Below are positions 45,766 to 53,992 of a stretch of DNA of 64,000 bases, piece after piece. Origin of the DNA: Methylovirgula sp. 4M-Z18. GTDB lineage: Bacteria > Pseudomonadota > Alphaproteobacteria > Rhizobiales > Beijerinckiaceae. Each line of letters opens with the position of its first letter. Position 1 is the stretch's first letter. The position numbers and the translations under genes were made by a program. Below the pieces are notes generated by a model. It was given only the letters and a program-made list of their open reading frames with translations. It was not told where the DNA came from and searched no databases. The DNA lies in the NCBI RefSeq assembly GCF_037890675.1, contig NZ_CP149574.1:868001-932000 (forward strand), read 5' to 3'.

Positions 45766-46487
45766 TGCGGCTCGATCTCCTGAAGGCGCTGAACGACGAA
45801 CGGGCCGCCCGGCGTGGCGCGGTGCTCGTGACCGATCTCGCGGACGGCACGCAGCGGTTGGTCCGGGAAAACGACGTTCCTGACGATGCCCTGGCGGCGC
45901 AGCTTGAAGCGGCGCTACGCAGCGGCAAAAGCGCGAACGTCGAGGTCGAGGGAAAATCCTACTTTCTCAACGTGCAGGTGCCGCCGGTACGCTTTTTCGT
46001 GATCGGCGCAGTGCATATTTCGCAAGCGCTCGCGCCCATGGCGAAGATCGCTGGATTCGACATGACGATCATAGATCCGCGCACGGCTTTCGCCAGCCCG
46101 GAGCGTTTTCCCGATGTGCGGGTAATCGCCGAATGGCCGGATATCGCACTTGGCGAGTTGAAGCCGGACCGTTACACCGCCATGGCCTTTTTCACCCATG
46201 ATCCGAAAATCGACGACGTGGGTCTGAAGATCGCGCTGGCCGCCGAATGTTTCTACATCGGCGCGCTCGGCTCGCGCAAAACCCATGCGAACCGTCTCGC
46301 CCGCATGCGCGACGCTGGGTTCGACGACACGCAATTGGCGCGCATTCATGCGCCGATCGGGCTTGATATTGGCGCCGTCGCGCCGGCCGAAATCGCCGTG
46401 TCGGTTTTGGGCGAGGTGATCCTGGCGCTGCGCAAGAAGCCGTTGCGCGCCGAGAAGGCGCAGCCTGCCGCCGAGGCTTTGCCGTGA
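45765..46487 (+). CDS. XdhC/CoxI family protein, Rossmann half
   Basis: A 240-residue protein with a short N-terminal domain (1-80) and a Rossmann fold: FFVIGAVHISQALAPMAKIA (about 84-103) holds the CoxI variant of the nucleotide loop, DPRTAFASPERF follows, then AECFYIGALGSRKTHANRL and the C-terminal GLDIGAVAPAEIAVSVLGE. These define the XdhC C-terminal domain. Together with the preceding gene it makes one XdhC-type chaperone split into two chains. It overlaps the next gene by GTGA. Confidence 0.87.
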   Translation: MRLDLLKALNDERAARRGAVLVTDLADGTQRLVRENDVPDDALAAQLEAALRSGKSANVEVEGKSYFLNVQVPPVRFFVIGAVHISQALAPMAKIAGFDMTIIDPRTAFASPERFPDVRVIAEWPDIALGELKPDRYTAMAFFTHDPKIDDVGLKIALAAECFYIGALGSRKTHANRLARMRDAGFDDTQLARIHAPIGLDIGAVAPAEIAVSVLGEVILALRKKPLRAEKAQPAAEALP

Positions 46488-47491
46488 AGTTCGGTCCGGT
46501 TCCGACGCTTGCGAGTTCCGGCGCGATCCTGGCGCATGCGGTGCGCCACGAAGCGTTGACACTCAAGAAAGGCCATATCATCTCCGCCGCCGACATTGCG
46601 GCGCTTGAAGCCGCGCAAGTCGCGGAAGTGGTTGTCGCGCAATTGGAGCCGGGCGATGTCGGCGAGGATGCCGCCGCCCTGCGGCTCGCCCATCATATCG
46701 CCGGGCCGCAGGTGCGGGTCGCCGCGCCGTTCACCGGTCGTGCCAATCTGTTTGCCGAAAAGGCCGGCCTGCTGCGCGTCGATGCCGGCGCGATTGACGC
46801 CATCAATGCGGTGGACGAGGCCATTACCACGGCGACATTGCCGCCGTTGCGGGCGGTCGCGGCGGACGAAATGGTCGGCACCGTCAAGATCATTCCCTTC
46901 GCTGTTCCCGCCGCCTTGCTTCAGGCTACGCTCAACGCGGCAGCGGGCCATGCGATCGAGGTGACGCCGTTTCAGCCGACGCGCGTCGCCGTCATCTCGA
47001 CGCTGCTGCCCGGCTTGAAACCGAGCGTGATCGCCAAGACGCTGAATGTCATGATCGAGCGTCTTGCGCCGATGGGCGCGAAGCTCGTCGCGGAAGAGCG
47101 CGTGCCGCATGATATGCGGGTCCTCGCCAAGGCGATCCGGAACTTCACGCCGCTGTGCGACATGGTCGTCGTCTTCGGCGCGTCGGCCATCACAGATAGG
47201 CGCGACGTGATCCCCGCCGCGCTCGAGGCGGCGGGCGGCCGGATCGTCCATTTCGGTATGCCGGTCGATCCCGGCAATTTGCTGCTGCTCGGCGAGCTCG
47301 ATGGCAAGAGCGTGCTGGGCGCGCCGGGCTGCGCGCGCAGCCCGAAGGAGAACGGTTTCGACTGGGTGTTGCAGCGCCTCATCGCGCGCATTCCCGTCAC
47401 GTCGCAGGATCTGCGCCGCATGGGCACGGGCGGCCTGCTGATGGAAATCGTGCAGCGGCCGCAGCCGCGCCTCGGCCATGAGCAAGAGTAA
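46484..47491 (+). CDS. Molybdopterin-binding (MoCF_BD) domain protein
   Basis: The 335-residue protein has an N-terminal region like MoeA-type proteins (LTLKKGHIISAADIAALEAA) and a MoCF-binding domain (about 160-330): RVAVISTLLPGLKPSVIAKT, DMVVVFGASAITDRRDVIPA and KSVLGAPGCARSPKENGFDW. In many Hyphomicrobiales this domain is fused to the nucleotidyltransferase encoded next; here the genes overlap by 14 bases in different frames. GTG at 46484 overlaps the previous stop. Its role is molybdenum-cofactor handling. Confidence 0.85.
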   Translation: MKFGPVPTLASSGAILAHAVRHEALTLKKGHIISAADIAALEAAQVAEVVVAQLEPGDVGEDAAALRLAHHIAGPQVRVAAPFTGRANLFAEKAGLLRVDAGAIDAINAVDEAITTATLPPLRAVAADEMVGTVKIIPFAVPAALLQATLNAAAGHAIEVTPFQPTRVAVISTLLPGLKPSVIAKTLNVMIERLAPMGAKLVAEERVPHDMRVLAKAIRNFTPLCDMVVVFGASAITDRRDVIPAALEAAGGRIVHFGMPVDPGNLLLLGELDGKSVLGAPGCARSPKENGFDWVLQRLIARIPVTSQDLRRMGTGGLLMEIVQRPQPRLGHEQE

Positions 47492-48065
47492 GATCGCGGC
47501 GCTCATTCTCGCCGCGGGCACCGCCTCGCGCTGGCGTGCGGCGGGGGGGCTGAGCGCATCCAAACTTGTCGCGGATTTTGCGGGCAAGCCGCTGGTGCGC
47601 CATGTGGCCGAGGCGGCGGCGCATTCGCGCGCATGGCCGGTGATCGCGGTCACGGGACATGCGGCGGCGGCGGTGATGGCCTGCGTGCAAGGCCTTGCCC
47701 TCACCTGCGTGCACAATGCCGATTACGCGAGTGGCCTTGCCTCGTCGCTCAAAACCGGCATTGCCGCTCTGCCGCCGGATGCGGCGGGCGTCGTCGTGCT
47801 GCTCGGCGACATGCCGCGCGTGTCGGCCGGCCTGATCGACCGGCTCATCGATGCCTTCGAGGCGCATCCGGGCGCGGCGATCATTCCCGTCCATCAAGGC
47901 CAACGCGGCAATCCGGTGGTGCTGCCGCGCTCGATCTTTGGGCAGATTGCCGGCCTGACAGGCGATGTCGGCGCGCGCCAAATTCTGAACCGCTCGGGCG
48001 TGGAGACGGTCGAAGTCGTGGCGTCGGACGAGGTGCTTTTGGACGTCGACACGCCGCCGACTTGA
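47478..48065 (+). CDS. mocA: MocA/MobA-like molybdenum cofactor nucleotidyltransferase
   Basis: The 195-residue GT-A-fold protein opens IAALILAAGTASRWRAAGGL (6-25), the NTP-binding loop, then SKLVADFAGKPLVRHV and LLGDMPRVSAGLIDRL (about 113-128) with the metal Asp. It should attach CMP to molybdopterin, the cofactor form used by CoxL-type enzymes. It overlaps the previous gene by 14 bases, so it is the end of the cox operon. RGNPVVLPRSIFG is the family's substrate-side segment. Confidence 0.85.
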   Translation: MSKSKIAALILAAGTASRWRAAGGLSASKLVADFAGKPLVRHVAEAAAHSRAWPVIAVTGHAAAAVMACVQGLALTCVHNADYASGLASSLKTGIAALPPDAAGVVVLLGDMPRVSAGLIDRLIDAFEAHPGAAIIPVHQGQRGNPVVLPRSIFGQIAGLTGDVGARQILNRSGVETVEVVASDEVLLDVDTPPT

Positions 48066-48259
48066 CGTCAAAAGCGCCGACGGCACGCCGCCTTCCGCGT
48101 GTCGCAGCGCACGGAAATCGTGCTGGCCTGCGCTATCTTTACCCTTAAGCAAACGCGCTTTGTCGCCGCTCCGTCATAATCAACCGGGCGTTAACTTTTG
48201 CGGCGTGGAATGGTTTTTGCTCGAGGTGTGTAGGTCCGTTTCTCCAAGAGGAGGTGGCA

Positions 48260-48544
48260 ATGCCTGCAAGAGTTGAAGTTTCCGACGTATTTCGCCGTCA
48301 GTTGGCCGGCTATGGCCTGACCACCGCCGAAATCCTCTACGGCATGCCCGACCACACCCGCCTGTTGCAGACCTATATTTGGCAGGATTACGACGTCGCG
48401 CCGGAATTTCCGGTTCTGCGCAAATTCCTCGACTTTTGGCAGAAGAGCCTCGACGGCCCGCTGTTCTCGGTGCGGATCGGCCATGACAGGCTCATCCGCC
48501 CGGCCGAAGTGCGCTTCCGCGGCACCGAATTATTGCTGCATTGA
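48260..48544 (+). CDS. usg: Usg family protein
   Basis: A 94-residue protein of the Usg family, a small conserved alphaproteobacterial protein named from a Caulobacter gene upstream of trp genes; its function is unknown. The tract FRRQLAGYGLTTAEILYGMP (about 11-30), QTYIWQDYDVAPEFPVLRKF (about 37-56) and LIRPAEVRFRGTEL are characteristic. AAGAGGAGG precedes the ATG at 48260. Its 3' end overlaps the 3' end of the opposing histidine kinase by 15 bases. Confidence 0.85.
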   Translation: MPARVEVSDVFRRQLAGYGLTTAEILYGMPDHTRLLQTYIWQDYDVAPEFPVLRKFLDFWQKSLDGPLFSVRIGHDRLIRPAEVRFRGTELLLH

Positions 48545-50119
48545 GGCTGCGGGCAGGCGGATCTCGAAGGCGCTCGCTTCGTCTGCCACAATCGCAATGG
48601 ATCCATGATGCAGACCAACCAGGCTGCGCACGATGGACAGGCCAAGGCCCGTGCCGCCCGATAGGCGGGCGGTCGTGAAGAAGGGCTCAAAAACCTTACT
48701 GCGATTGGCCGGCGAGATTCCCGGGCCATTGTCGCTGACGACCAGGATATCGTGGCCCCTTGCGTGCCGCAGCGAAATCGTCGCCTGCGGCATGGAGCCT
48801 CCGTGGCGAAGCACATTGTCGAGCAGATTGATCAGCACCATCTCCAAGGCTTCCTCGCCCATCGCCACGCGCGCATCGGACGGCACGTCCGTTTTGATCG
48901 CGAGCCCTTTATGGGCATAGTGTTGCACGAGCCGATCGAGCAGGCGGGCAAGATCGCACCTCTGGCTGCCCGAGAGCTGCATCACATCGGCGCGGGCGAG
49001 ATCGACGAGCCGCCCGACGAGCCGGCTCAGCCGGTCGGCCTCCGCCTGGATATTGGCGAGAAAGCGCTCGCGCTCCTCAGGGCGCATCGTATCGAAATGA
49101 TCGCGGAGCAGCTCGCTCGTGCCGCGCATCGTGGCGAGCGGCGTCTTGAATTCGTGCGAGACATGGGCGGCGAAGCTGCGGATATAATCGGCGCGGCTCG
49201 TGAGTACGCCCGCCATGCGCGCCAAAGCATCCGCGAGGTCGGCCGCTTCGCGCACCATGACGCCGCGTTGTGGCGCGATGCGACCGTGCCCGCCGTCGGC
49301 GATGCGCTTGGCCTCGTCGGTCACGCGCCGCATGGGACGCGTGATCAGCCACCGGCCGGCGAGCGCCATCAGCACGGTGAAGGCGACGAGAAACAGCGCG
49401 AGCATCGCGATCGCCCAGCGCTTGCCGTACAGCGTTTCGCCGAGCGCGCGCGGCGTGCGGGCCAACACCACCGCCCCGATCGCCTTGTCGCCGTCGAGCA
49501 CCGGCAAAGCGACGACGATGCGCAGGGCGCTGCCCTTGAACAGCCAGGCGTGACGGTGCGGCGGGCCGTTGCCGCGCTCGCGGATCACGCTGACAGGCTC
49601 GCCGGCGAGCGCGCGCTGCACTTCGTCGATATGCTGCAGCGACAAGCCGGCCGCCTCGCCCGATGTCGCCACGATCGTGCCGTGCTCGTCGGTGACGCGC
49701 ACCCCGGCAAGGGTCGAATGCTGGGCATCGTGCAGGATCGGCGTGAGCGCCTGTCCGGCCTGGAGCGCGGCGGCGCTCGGTGCTGCCGCGGCCGGCAAGG
49801 GGGCGGGCTGCGGCGGTTGAATCGCGTCGGTAGCGAGATCGAGCTTCGCGATGCGCGGCAGGAAGGGGGCATCGTAATTCGGGCTCGCGGTCCATTCCGG
49901 TGCAACCGCCTGGCCTTCGTCCTCGATCTTGCCGCCCGCCGCCTGCCAAGCCGCGCGATAGCTTGCCGCGATCACCGCCCCTTGCGCCAGCAATTCCGAT
50001 TCCGTCTGGCGGATGAGCGCGCTTTCATAGATCCGCAGCACCCAGAAGCCGCCGACCGGCAGCAGCAAGGCGGCGAAATTCATCGCCAGCAGCACGACGC
50101 CGATCGAGGGGCGCCGCAT
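48530..50119 (-). CDS. Sensor histidine kinase (CreC/ChvG-like)
   Basis: The 529-residue membrane kinase has an N-terminal membrane segment (about 8-29), a large periplasmic domain with a proline/alanine-rich linker (about 88-110), a second membrane segment (about 235-255), a HAMP region and the HisKA box HVSHEFKTPLATMRG with His322. The HATPase part has LINLLDNVLRHGG, DNGPGI and GGTGLGLSI. The start at 50119 overlaps the regulator stop by one base. The stimulus is unknown. Confidence 0.9.
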   Translation of the reverse strand: MRRPSIGVVLLAMNFAALLLPVGGFWVLRIYESALIRQTESELLAQGAVIAASYRAAWQAAGGKIEDEGQAVAPEWTASPNYDAPFLPRIAKLDLATDAIQPPQPAPLPAAAAPSAAALQAGQALTPILHDAQHSTLAGVRVTDEHGTIVATSGEAAGLSLQHIDEVQRALAGEPVSVIRERGNGPPHRHAWLFKGSALRIVVALPVLDGDKAIGAVVLARTPRALGETLYGKRWAIAMLALFLVAFTVLMALAGRWLITRPMRRVTDEAKRIADGGHGRIAPQRGVMVREAADLADALARMAGVLTSRADYIRSFAAHVSHEFKTPLATMRGTSELLRDHFDTMRPEERERFLANIQAEADRLSRLVGRLVDLARADVMQLSGSQRCDLARLLDRLVQHYAHKGLAIKTDVPSDARVAMGEEALEMVLINLLDNVLRHGGSMPQATISLRHARGHDILVVSDNGPGISPANRSKVFEPFFTTARLSGGTGLGLSIVRSLVGLHHGSIAIVADEASAFEIRLPAASMQQ

Positions 50120-50802
50120 CACTCGCACGCCGCTAAACGGTAGCCGAGCCCATGGGCGGTTTCGATCGGCGCACCGCCGACCGCGTCGAATTTGGCGCGA
50201 AGACGGCGGATATGGCTGTCGATGGTGCGGTCACTGACGAAATGGTTCAGGCCATAGGCGCCGTCGACCAGGGCGTTGCGATCGAGTACCCGGCGCTTGT
50301 TCTGCGCCAAGGTGCGCAAGAGGTTGAATTCGGTCGCGGTCAAAACGACCTCGGCATCGCGCCAGAAGGCGCGGTAAAGATGCACGTCGAGCCGCAGATG
50401 GCCATGGACGAGATCGGCTTCGGCGCCGTCCGGTTCGGCGGGTGCCTGGCGCCGCAGCACCGCCTTGACCCGAGCCACCAATTCGCGCGGCGAGAAGGGT
50501 TTGCCGACATAATCGTCGCCGCCGAGTTCGAGCCCGAGGATGCGGTCGATCTCCTCGTCGCGCGAGGAGAGGAAGATGATCGGGACGCGGCTCGTCTGGC
50601 GCAAAATCCGGCACATGTCGGTGCCGTCCATTTCCGGCATCATGATGTCCAGCAGGATGAGGGCCGGCTGCTCGCGCCGCGCCAGCTCCAGCCCGCGCAC
50701 GCCGTTTTCCGCCTCGATCACGGCGAAATTCTCGCGCTCCAGCGCAAAGCGCACCATGTCGCGAATATGCGGATCGTCATCGACCAGTAAGATTGAGAGC
50801 AT
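50119..50802 (-). CDS. OmpR-family response regulator
   Basis: The 227-residue regulator has a receiver domain (1-120) with the acidic pocket DDD (8-10), phosphoacceptor Asp52 in LLDIMMPEMDG, and Lys in VGKPFSPRE (about 100-108). The winged-helix output domain (about 130-225) has LTATEFNLLRTLAQNKRRVL and SDRTIDSHIRRLRAKFD. It pairs with the kinase that begins at its stop codon, so both come from one minus-strand transcript. The target genes are not visible here. Confidence 0.92.
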   Translation of the reverse strand: MLSILLVDDDPHIRDMVRFALERENFAVIEAENGVRGLELARREQPALILLDIMMPEMDGTDMCRILRQTSRVPIIFLSSRDEEIDRILGLELGGDDYVGKPFSPRELVARVKAVLRRQAPAEPDGAEADLVHGHLRLDVHLYRAFWRDAEVVLTATEFNLLRTLAQNKRRVLDRNALVDGAYGLNHFVSDRTIDSHIRRLRAKFDAVGGAPIETAHGLGYRLAACE

Positions 50803-51025
50803 GAATCGACCTTGGCCAGCAGGTGGGGCCGAATTTAGCTCAAAATTTGCAAAAGTCCCGCATACCGGCGCGACGGATCCAAATGCGTGTGGACGATTCC
50901 GCCTCTCCAGGCCGCCCGTATCGCAAATTTAGGAGTTCTCCCCAGGCTTTTGCGCAGGCCTTCGGCTTCTAGCTGCGGCGCGAGGCTGCTATACCTTCTG
51001 TCCAGTTCGAACAGTGGATTTCCTC

Positions 51026-52210
51026 ATGCCGCATGCCCTCGTTGCCGCCGCCGCCCGTGAACTTGCCGATATCGAAGCCAAAGGCCTTTTGAAACGGGAA
51101 CGCCAGATCACCTCGCCGCAAGGCGGCTCGGTCGATGTCGGCGGCGCGCATGTGCTCAATCTTTGCGCCAACAATTATCTCGGCCTTGCCAATCATCCGC
51201 GCCTCGTCGCGGCGGCCAAGAAAGGGCTCGACGAGCACGGCTTCGGCATGGCGTCGGTGCGCTTCATTTGCGGCACGCAGGACCTGCATGTGGCGCTCGA
51301 AAAGAAGCTCGCCGCCTATCTCAAAATGGAAGATTCGATCCTGTTTTCCTCGTGCTTCGACGCCAATGGCGGCATTTTCGAAGCTTTGCTCGGGCCCGAG
51401 GATGCGGTGATTTCGGATGCGCTCAACCATGCCTCGATCATCGACGGCGTGCGCCTGTGCAAAGCCCAGCGGTTCCGCTACGCCAACAACGACATGGCCG
51501 ATCTGGAAACGCAGCTCAAGGCGGCGAGCGGTGCGCGGCACAAGCTGGTCGTCACGGACGGCGTGTTCTCCATGGACGGCATCATCGCCGATCTGCCGGC
51601 GCTGTGCGATGTCGCTGAGAAATACGATGCCATTGTCATGGTCGACGACAGCCATGCGGTGGGCTTCATGGGGCAGCGGGGCGCGGGCACGCCGGAATTC
51701 AAGGGCGTCGAGGGCCGCGTGCAAATTCTCTCCGGCACCTTCGGCAAGGCGCTCGGCGGCGCCTCGGGCGGCTATATCGCCGGGCCGAAGCCGATCATCG
51801 ATCTGCTGCGCCAGCGCGCGCGGCCCTATCTCTTCTCCAACGCGCTCGCGCCGAGCATCACGGCCGCGACGATGGAGGCGATCACGCTGCTCGAGGAAAG
51901 CGGCGACTTGCGCGACGCCCTCGTGCGCAACGCGCGGCATTTCCGCGCCGGCTTGACGAAGTTGGGCTTCACCCTTGTTCCGGGCGAGCATCCGATCATT
52001 CCGGTGATGATCGGCGACGCGGTGAAGGCGCAGCAGCTTGCGAGCGAGCTTGGCACGCGCGGCATCTATGTCACCGCCTTCTCCTATCCGGTCGTGCCGC
52101 ACGGCAAGGCGCGCATCCGCACGCAGATGAATGCCGCACATGGTCTGGGCGATCTGGACAAGGCGCTGCAGGCGTTCGGCGAGGCGGGCAAGGCGGTTGG
52201 GTTGATATGA
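51026..52210 (+). CDS. kbl: Glycine C-acetyltransferase (2-amino-3-ketobutyrate CoA ligase)
   Basis: This PLP enzyme of the alpha-oxoamine synthase family splits 2-amino-3-oxobutyrate into glycine and acetyl-CoA. The 394-residue chain has [13 protein letters not shown] (about 44-56), [20 protein letters not shown] (about 73-92), [16 protein letters not shown] (the PLP Asp/His) and [14 protein letters not shown] with Lys241. The ATG at 51026 matches the family start; a GTG at 51014 is possible. With tdh it degrades threonine, but about 274 bases with two repeats separate the genes. Confidence 0.94.
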   Translation: MPHALVAAAARELADIEAKGLLKRERQITSPQGGSVDVGGAHVLNLCANNYLGLANHPRLVAAAKKGLDEHGFGMASVRFICGTQDLHVALEKKLAAYLKMEDSILFSSCFDANGGIFEALLGPEDAVISDALNHASIIDGVRLCKAQRFRYANNDMADLETQLKAASGARHKLVVTDGVFSMDGIIADLPALCDVAEKYDAIVMVDDSHAVGFMGQRGAGTPEFKGVEGRVQILSGTFGKALGGASGGYIAGPKPIIDLLRQRARPYLFSNALAPSITAATMEAITLLEESGDLRDALVRNARHFRAGLTKLGFTLVPGEHPIIPVMIGDAVKAQQLASELGTRGIYVTAFSYPVVPHGKARIRTQMNAAHGLGDLDKALQAFGEAGKAVGLI

Positions 52211-52232
52211 GATACTGGAAATAAAGTCGCGC

Positions 52233-52350
52233 TCCCTTCTCCTCGTTTACGGGGAAAAGGTGGCACATATCAAATCGGGCTTGCCCGATTTGATCATTAA
52301 GAATGATGAACTTGGGCAAGCCCAAGTTCATATGCGTGACGGATGAGGGG
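52233..52350 (-). repeat. Family A repeat, long form, inverted copy of 7606-7720
   Basis: On the minus strand it matches the 7606 copy: CCCCTCATCCGTCACGCATA, hairpin AACTTGGGC/GCCCAAGTT (plus-strand 52309-52317 and 52320-52328), ATTCTTAATG, and ATCAAATCGGG (52269-52279) with CCCGATTTGAT (52284-52294), then GCCACCTT and the closing arms. The loops differ: here CTTG and AA, there TATA and AA. It lies 23 bases after the kbl stop. Confidence 0.92.
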
Positions 52351-52410
52351 CGCACGGATGAAACATCATTGTGCTGCAGGCGCAAAAGCCACTCTCTCCA
52401 CGCCGCGGCT

Positions 52411-52463
52411 GCCCCTCATCCGGCGCTTCGCGCCACCTTCGCCCCGCGAGCGGGGAGAAGGGA
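52411..52463 (+). repeat. Family A repeat, short form, upstream of tdh
   Basis: CCCCTCATCCGGCGCTTCGC, then GCCACCTTCGCCCCGCGAGC and GGGGAGAAGGG. It lacks the internal hairpin modules. It ends 22 bases before the tdh start, so it is part of the tdh leader if kbl and tdh are co-transcribed. Confidence 0.88.
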
Positions 52464-52484
52464 CAAACCACCAAGGACCTTCCC

Positions 52485-53513
52485 ATGAAATCACTCGTTA
52501 AAGCCCGCTCCGAAAAAGGCCTTTGGTTGCAAGACACGCCCAAGCCGGAGATCGGCGCCAATGATGTGCTGATCCGCATTAAGAAGACCGCGATCTGCGG
52601 TACCGATCTGCACATTTTTAATTGGGACGCCTGGGCGCAAAAGACCATTCCGGTGCCGATGGTCGTCGGGCATGAATATGTTGGCACGATCGAAGCGATC
52701 GGTTCGGATGTGCGCGGGGTCAAGATCGGTCAGCGCGTCTCCGGTGAGGGCCATATCGTGTGCGGGCACTGCCGCAATTGCCGCGCGGGCCGCGCGCATC
52801 TGTGCCGCAACACGCTCGGCGTCGGCGTCAACCGGCCCGGCGCGTTTGGCGAGTTCCTGTCGCTGCCGGCCAGCAATATTTATCCGATCCCTGATGACAT
52901 TCCGGATGAGATTGCCTCTATCCTCGATCCGCTCGGCAATGCGGTGCATACGGCGCTGTCGTTCGATCTCATCGGCGAGGATGTGCTGATCACTGGCGCC
53001 GGGCCGATCGGCCTGATGGCGGTCGCCGTGTGCCGGCATGTCGGCGCGCGCAATATCGTGATCACCGATCTCAACGATTACCGCCTGTCATTGGCGCAGA
53101 AGATGGGTGCGACGCGGGCCGTGCGGGCCGATCAACACACATTGCGCGAGGTGATGGATTCGGTCGGCATGACCGAGGGCTTCGATGTTGGCCTCGAAAT
53201 GTCGGGCAGCCCCGTCGCCTTGCGCAACATGATCGGCGCGATGAACAACGGCGGCAAAGTCGCGCTGCTCGGGATCCTGTCGAAGGAAGCGGCGATCGAC
53301 TGGAACGAGGTGATTTTCAAGGGCCTCATCCTCAAGGGCATTTACGGCCGCGAAATGTACGAGACCTGGTACAAGATGATCGCCATGCTGCAGGGCGGAT
53401 TGGATGTGACGCCGGTGATCACCCACCGCATCGGCTTTTCGCAGTTCGAAACCGGCTTCGACGCACTCAACTCCGGCACGGCGTGCAAGGTCGTCATGGA
53501 TATGGCCGGTTAG
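52485..53513 (+). CDS. tdh: L-threonine 3-dehydrogenase
   Basis: This zinc-dependent medium-chain dehydrogenase oxidises threonine to 2-amino-3-oxobutyrate with NAD+. The 342-residue protein has catalytic-zinc Cys38 ([15 protein letters not shown]), His63-Glu64 (VGHEYVG), structural-zinc Cys93, 96, 99 and 107, and the Rossmann motif [10 protein letters not shown] (about 168-177). The catalytic residues are intact. It begins at 52485 after the repeat at 52411, and converges with a MerR gene two bases past its stop. Confidence 0.95.
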   Translation: MKSLVKARSEKGLWLQDTPKPEIGANDVLIRIKKTAICGTDLHIFNWDAWAQKTIPVPMVVGHEYVGTIEAIGSDVRGVKIGQRVSGEGHIVCGHCRNCRAGRAHLCRNTLGVGVNRPGAFGEFLSLPASNIYPIPDDIPDEIASILDPLGNAVHTALSFDLIGEDVLITGAGPIGLMAVAVCRHVGARNIVITDLNDYRLSLAQKMGATRAVRADQHTLREVMDSVGMTEGFDVGLEMSGSPVALRNMIGAMNNGGKVALLGILSKEAAIDWNEVIFKGLILKGIYGREMYETWYKMIAMLQGGLDVTPVITHRIGFSQFETGFDALNSGTACKVVMDMAG

Positions 53514-53514
53514 G

Positions 53515-53937
53515 TCACGGATGGTGCCGGCACTTGGAGTGATCGCTCAGCACTTCGATGACCCGGCAATTCGCAATCTTGCCGTGCGCGTGCCCCGCGA
53601 CCATGCGCTTGAGCTCGGCGCGCAGGGCCTCTAGTGCGGCGATCCGGCTCTCGATTTCGTTCAGATGATTGCGGGCGATGTCGTCCGCCACGGCGCAGGG
53701 CTGGTCGGGATTGTCCTGCAGCGCCAGCAGCGCGCGGATGGCCTCGATCTCGAAGCCCAGAGTCCGCGCATGGCGAATGAAGGCCAGGCGGTGCAGATCA
53801 TGCTTGGAATAGAGGCGCCGGTTGGACTGGGTGCGCGGCGGCGCGGTCAAAAGGCCGATCTGTTCATAGTACCGGATGGTCGGAACCTTGACGCCGCTGG
53901 CCTGGGCCACAGCCCCAATCGATAAATTTGCTGTCAT
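53515..53937 (-). CDS. MerR-family metal-responsive regulator (ZntR/CadR-like)
   Basis: The 140-residue regulator has the winged HTH SIGAVAQASGVKVPTIRYYE (6-25) and a long dimerisation helix. Cys80 (DQPCAVADD) plus a C-terminal CRVIEVLSDHSKCRHHP with Cys and His supply the metal ligands, as in ZntR/CadR sensors of divalent metals. It is divergent from the cation diffusion facilitator at 53993, and the operator at 53941-53971 sits between them. Zn, Cd or Pb specificity cannot be read. Confidence 0.88.
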   Translation of the reverse strand: MTANLSIGAVAQASGVKVPTIRYYEQIGLLTAPPRTQSNRRLYSKHDLHRLAFIRHARTLGFEIEAIRALLALQDNPDQPCAVADDIARNHLNEIESRIAALEALRAELKRMVAGHAHGKIANCRVIEVLSDHSKCRHHP

Positions 53938-53940
53938 GAC

Positions 53941-53971
53941 TTGATCCTATAGTGGCTATAGGATGTAAGAG
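53941..53971 (+). promoter_or_regulatory. MerR-type promoter with 19-bp spacer driving the CDF exporter
   Basis: TTGATC (53941-53946), a 19-base spacer and TAAGAG (53966-53971). The perfect inverted repeat ATCCTATAG (53944-53952), TGG, CTATAGGAT (53956-53964) fills the spacer. This is the ZntR/CadR-type arrangement. Confidence 0.9.
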
Positions 53972-53992
53972 CCGTCGCGGAAAGGCAAGCTC

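Noticed and set aside
48752-50143. 463-codon plus-strand open frame antisense to the histidine kinase
   Set aside because: The kinase motifs on the minus strand are complete. The antisense product is Arg/Gly/His-rich and unlike any family.
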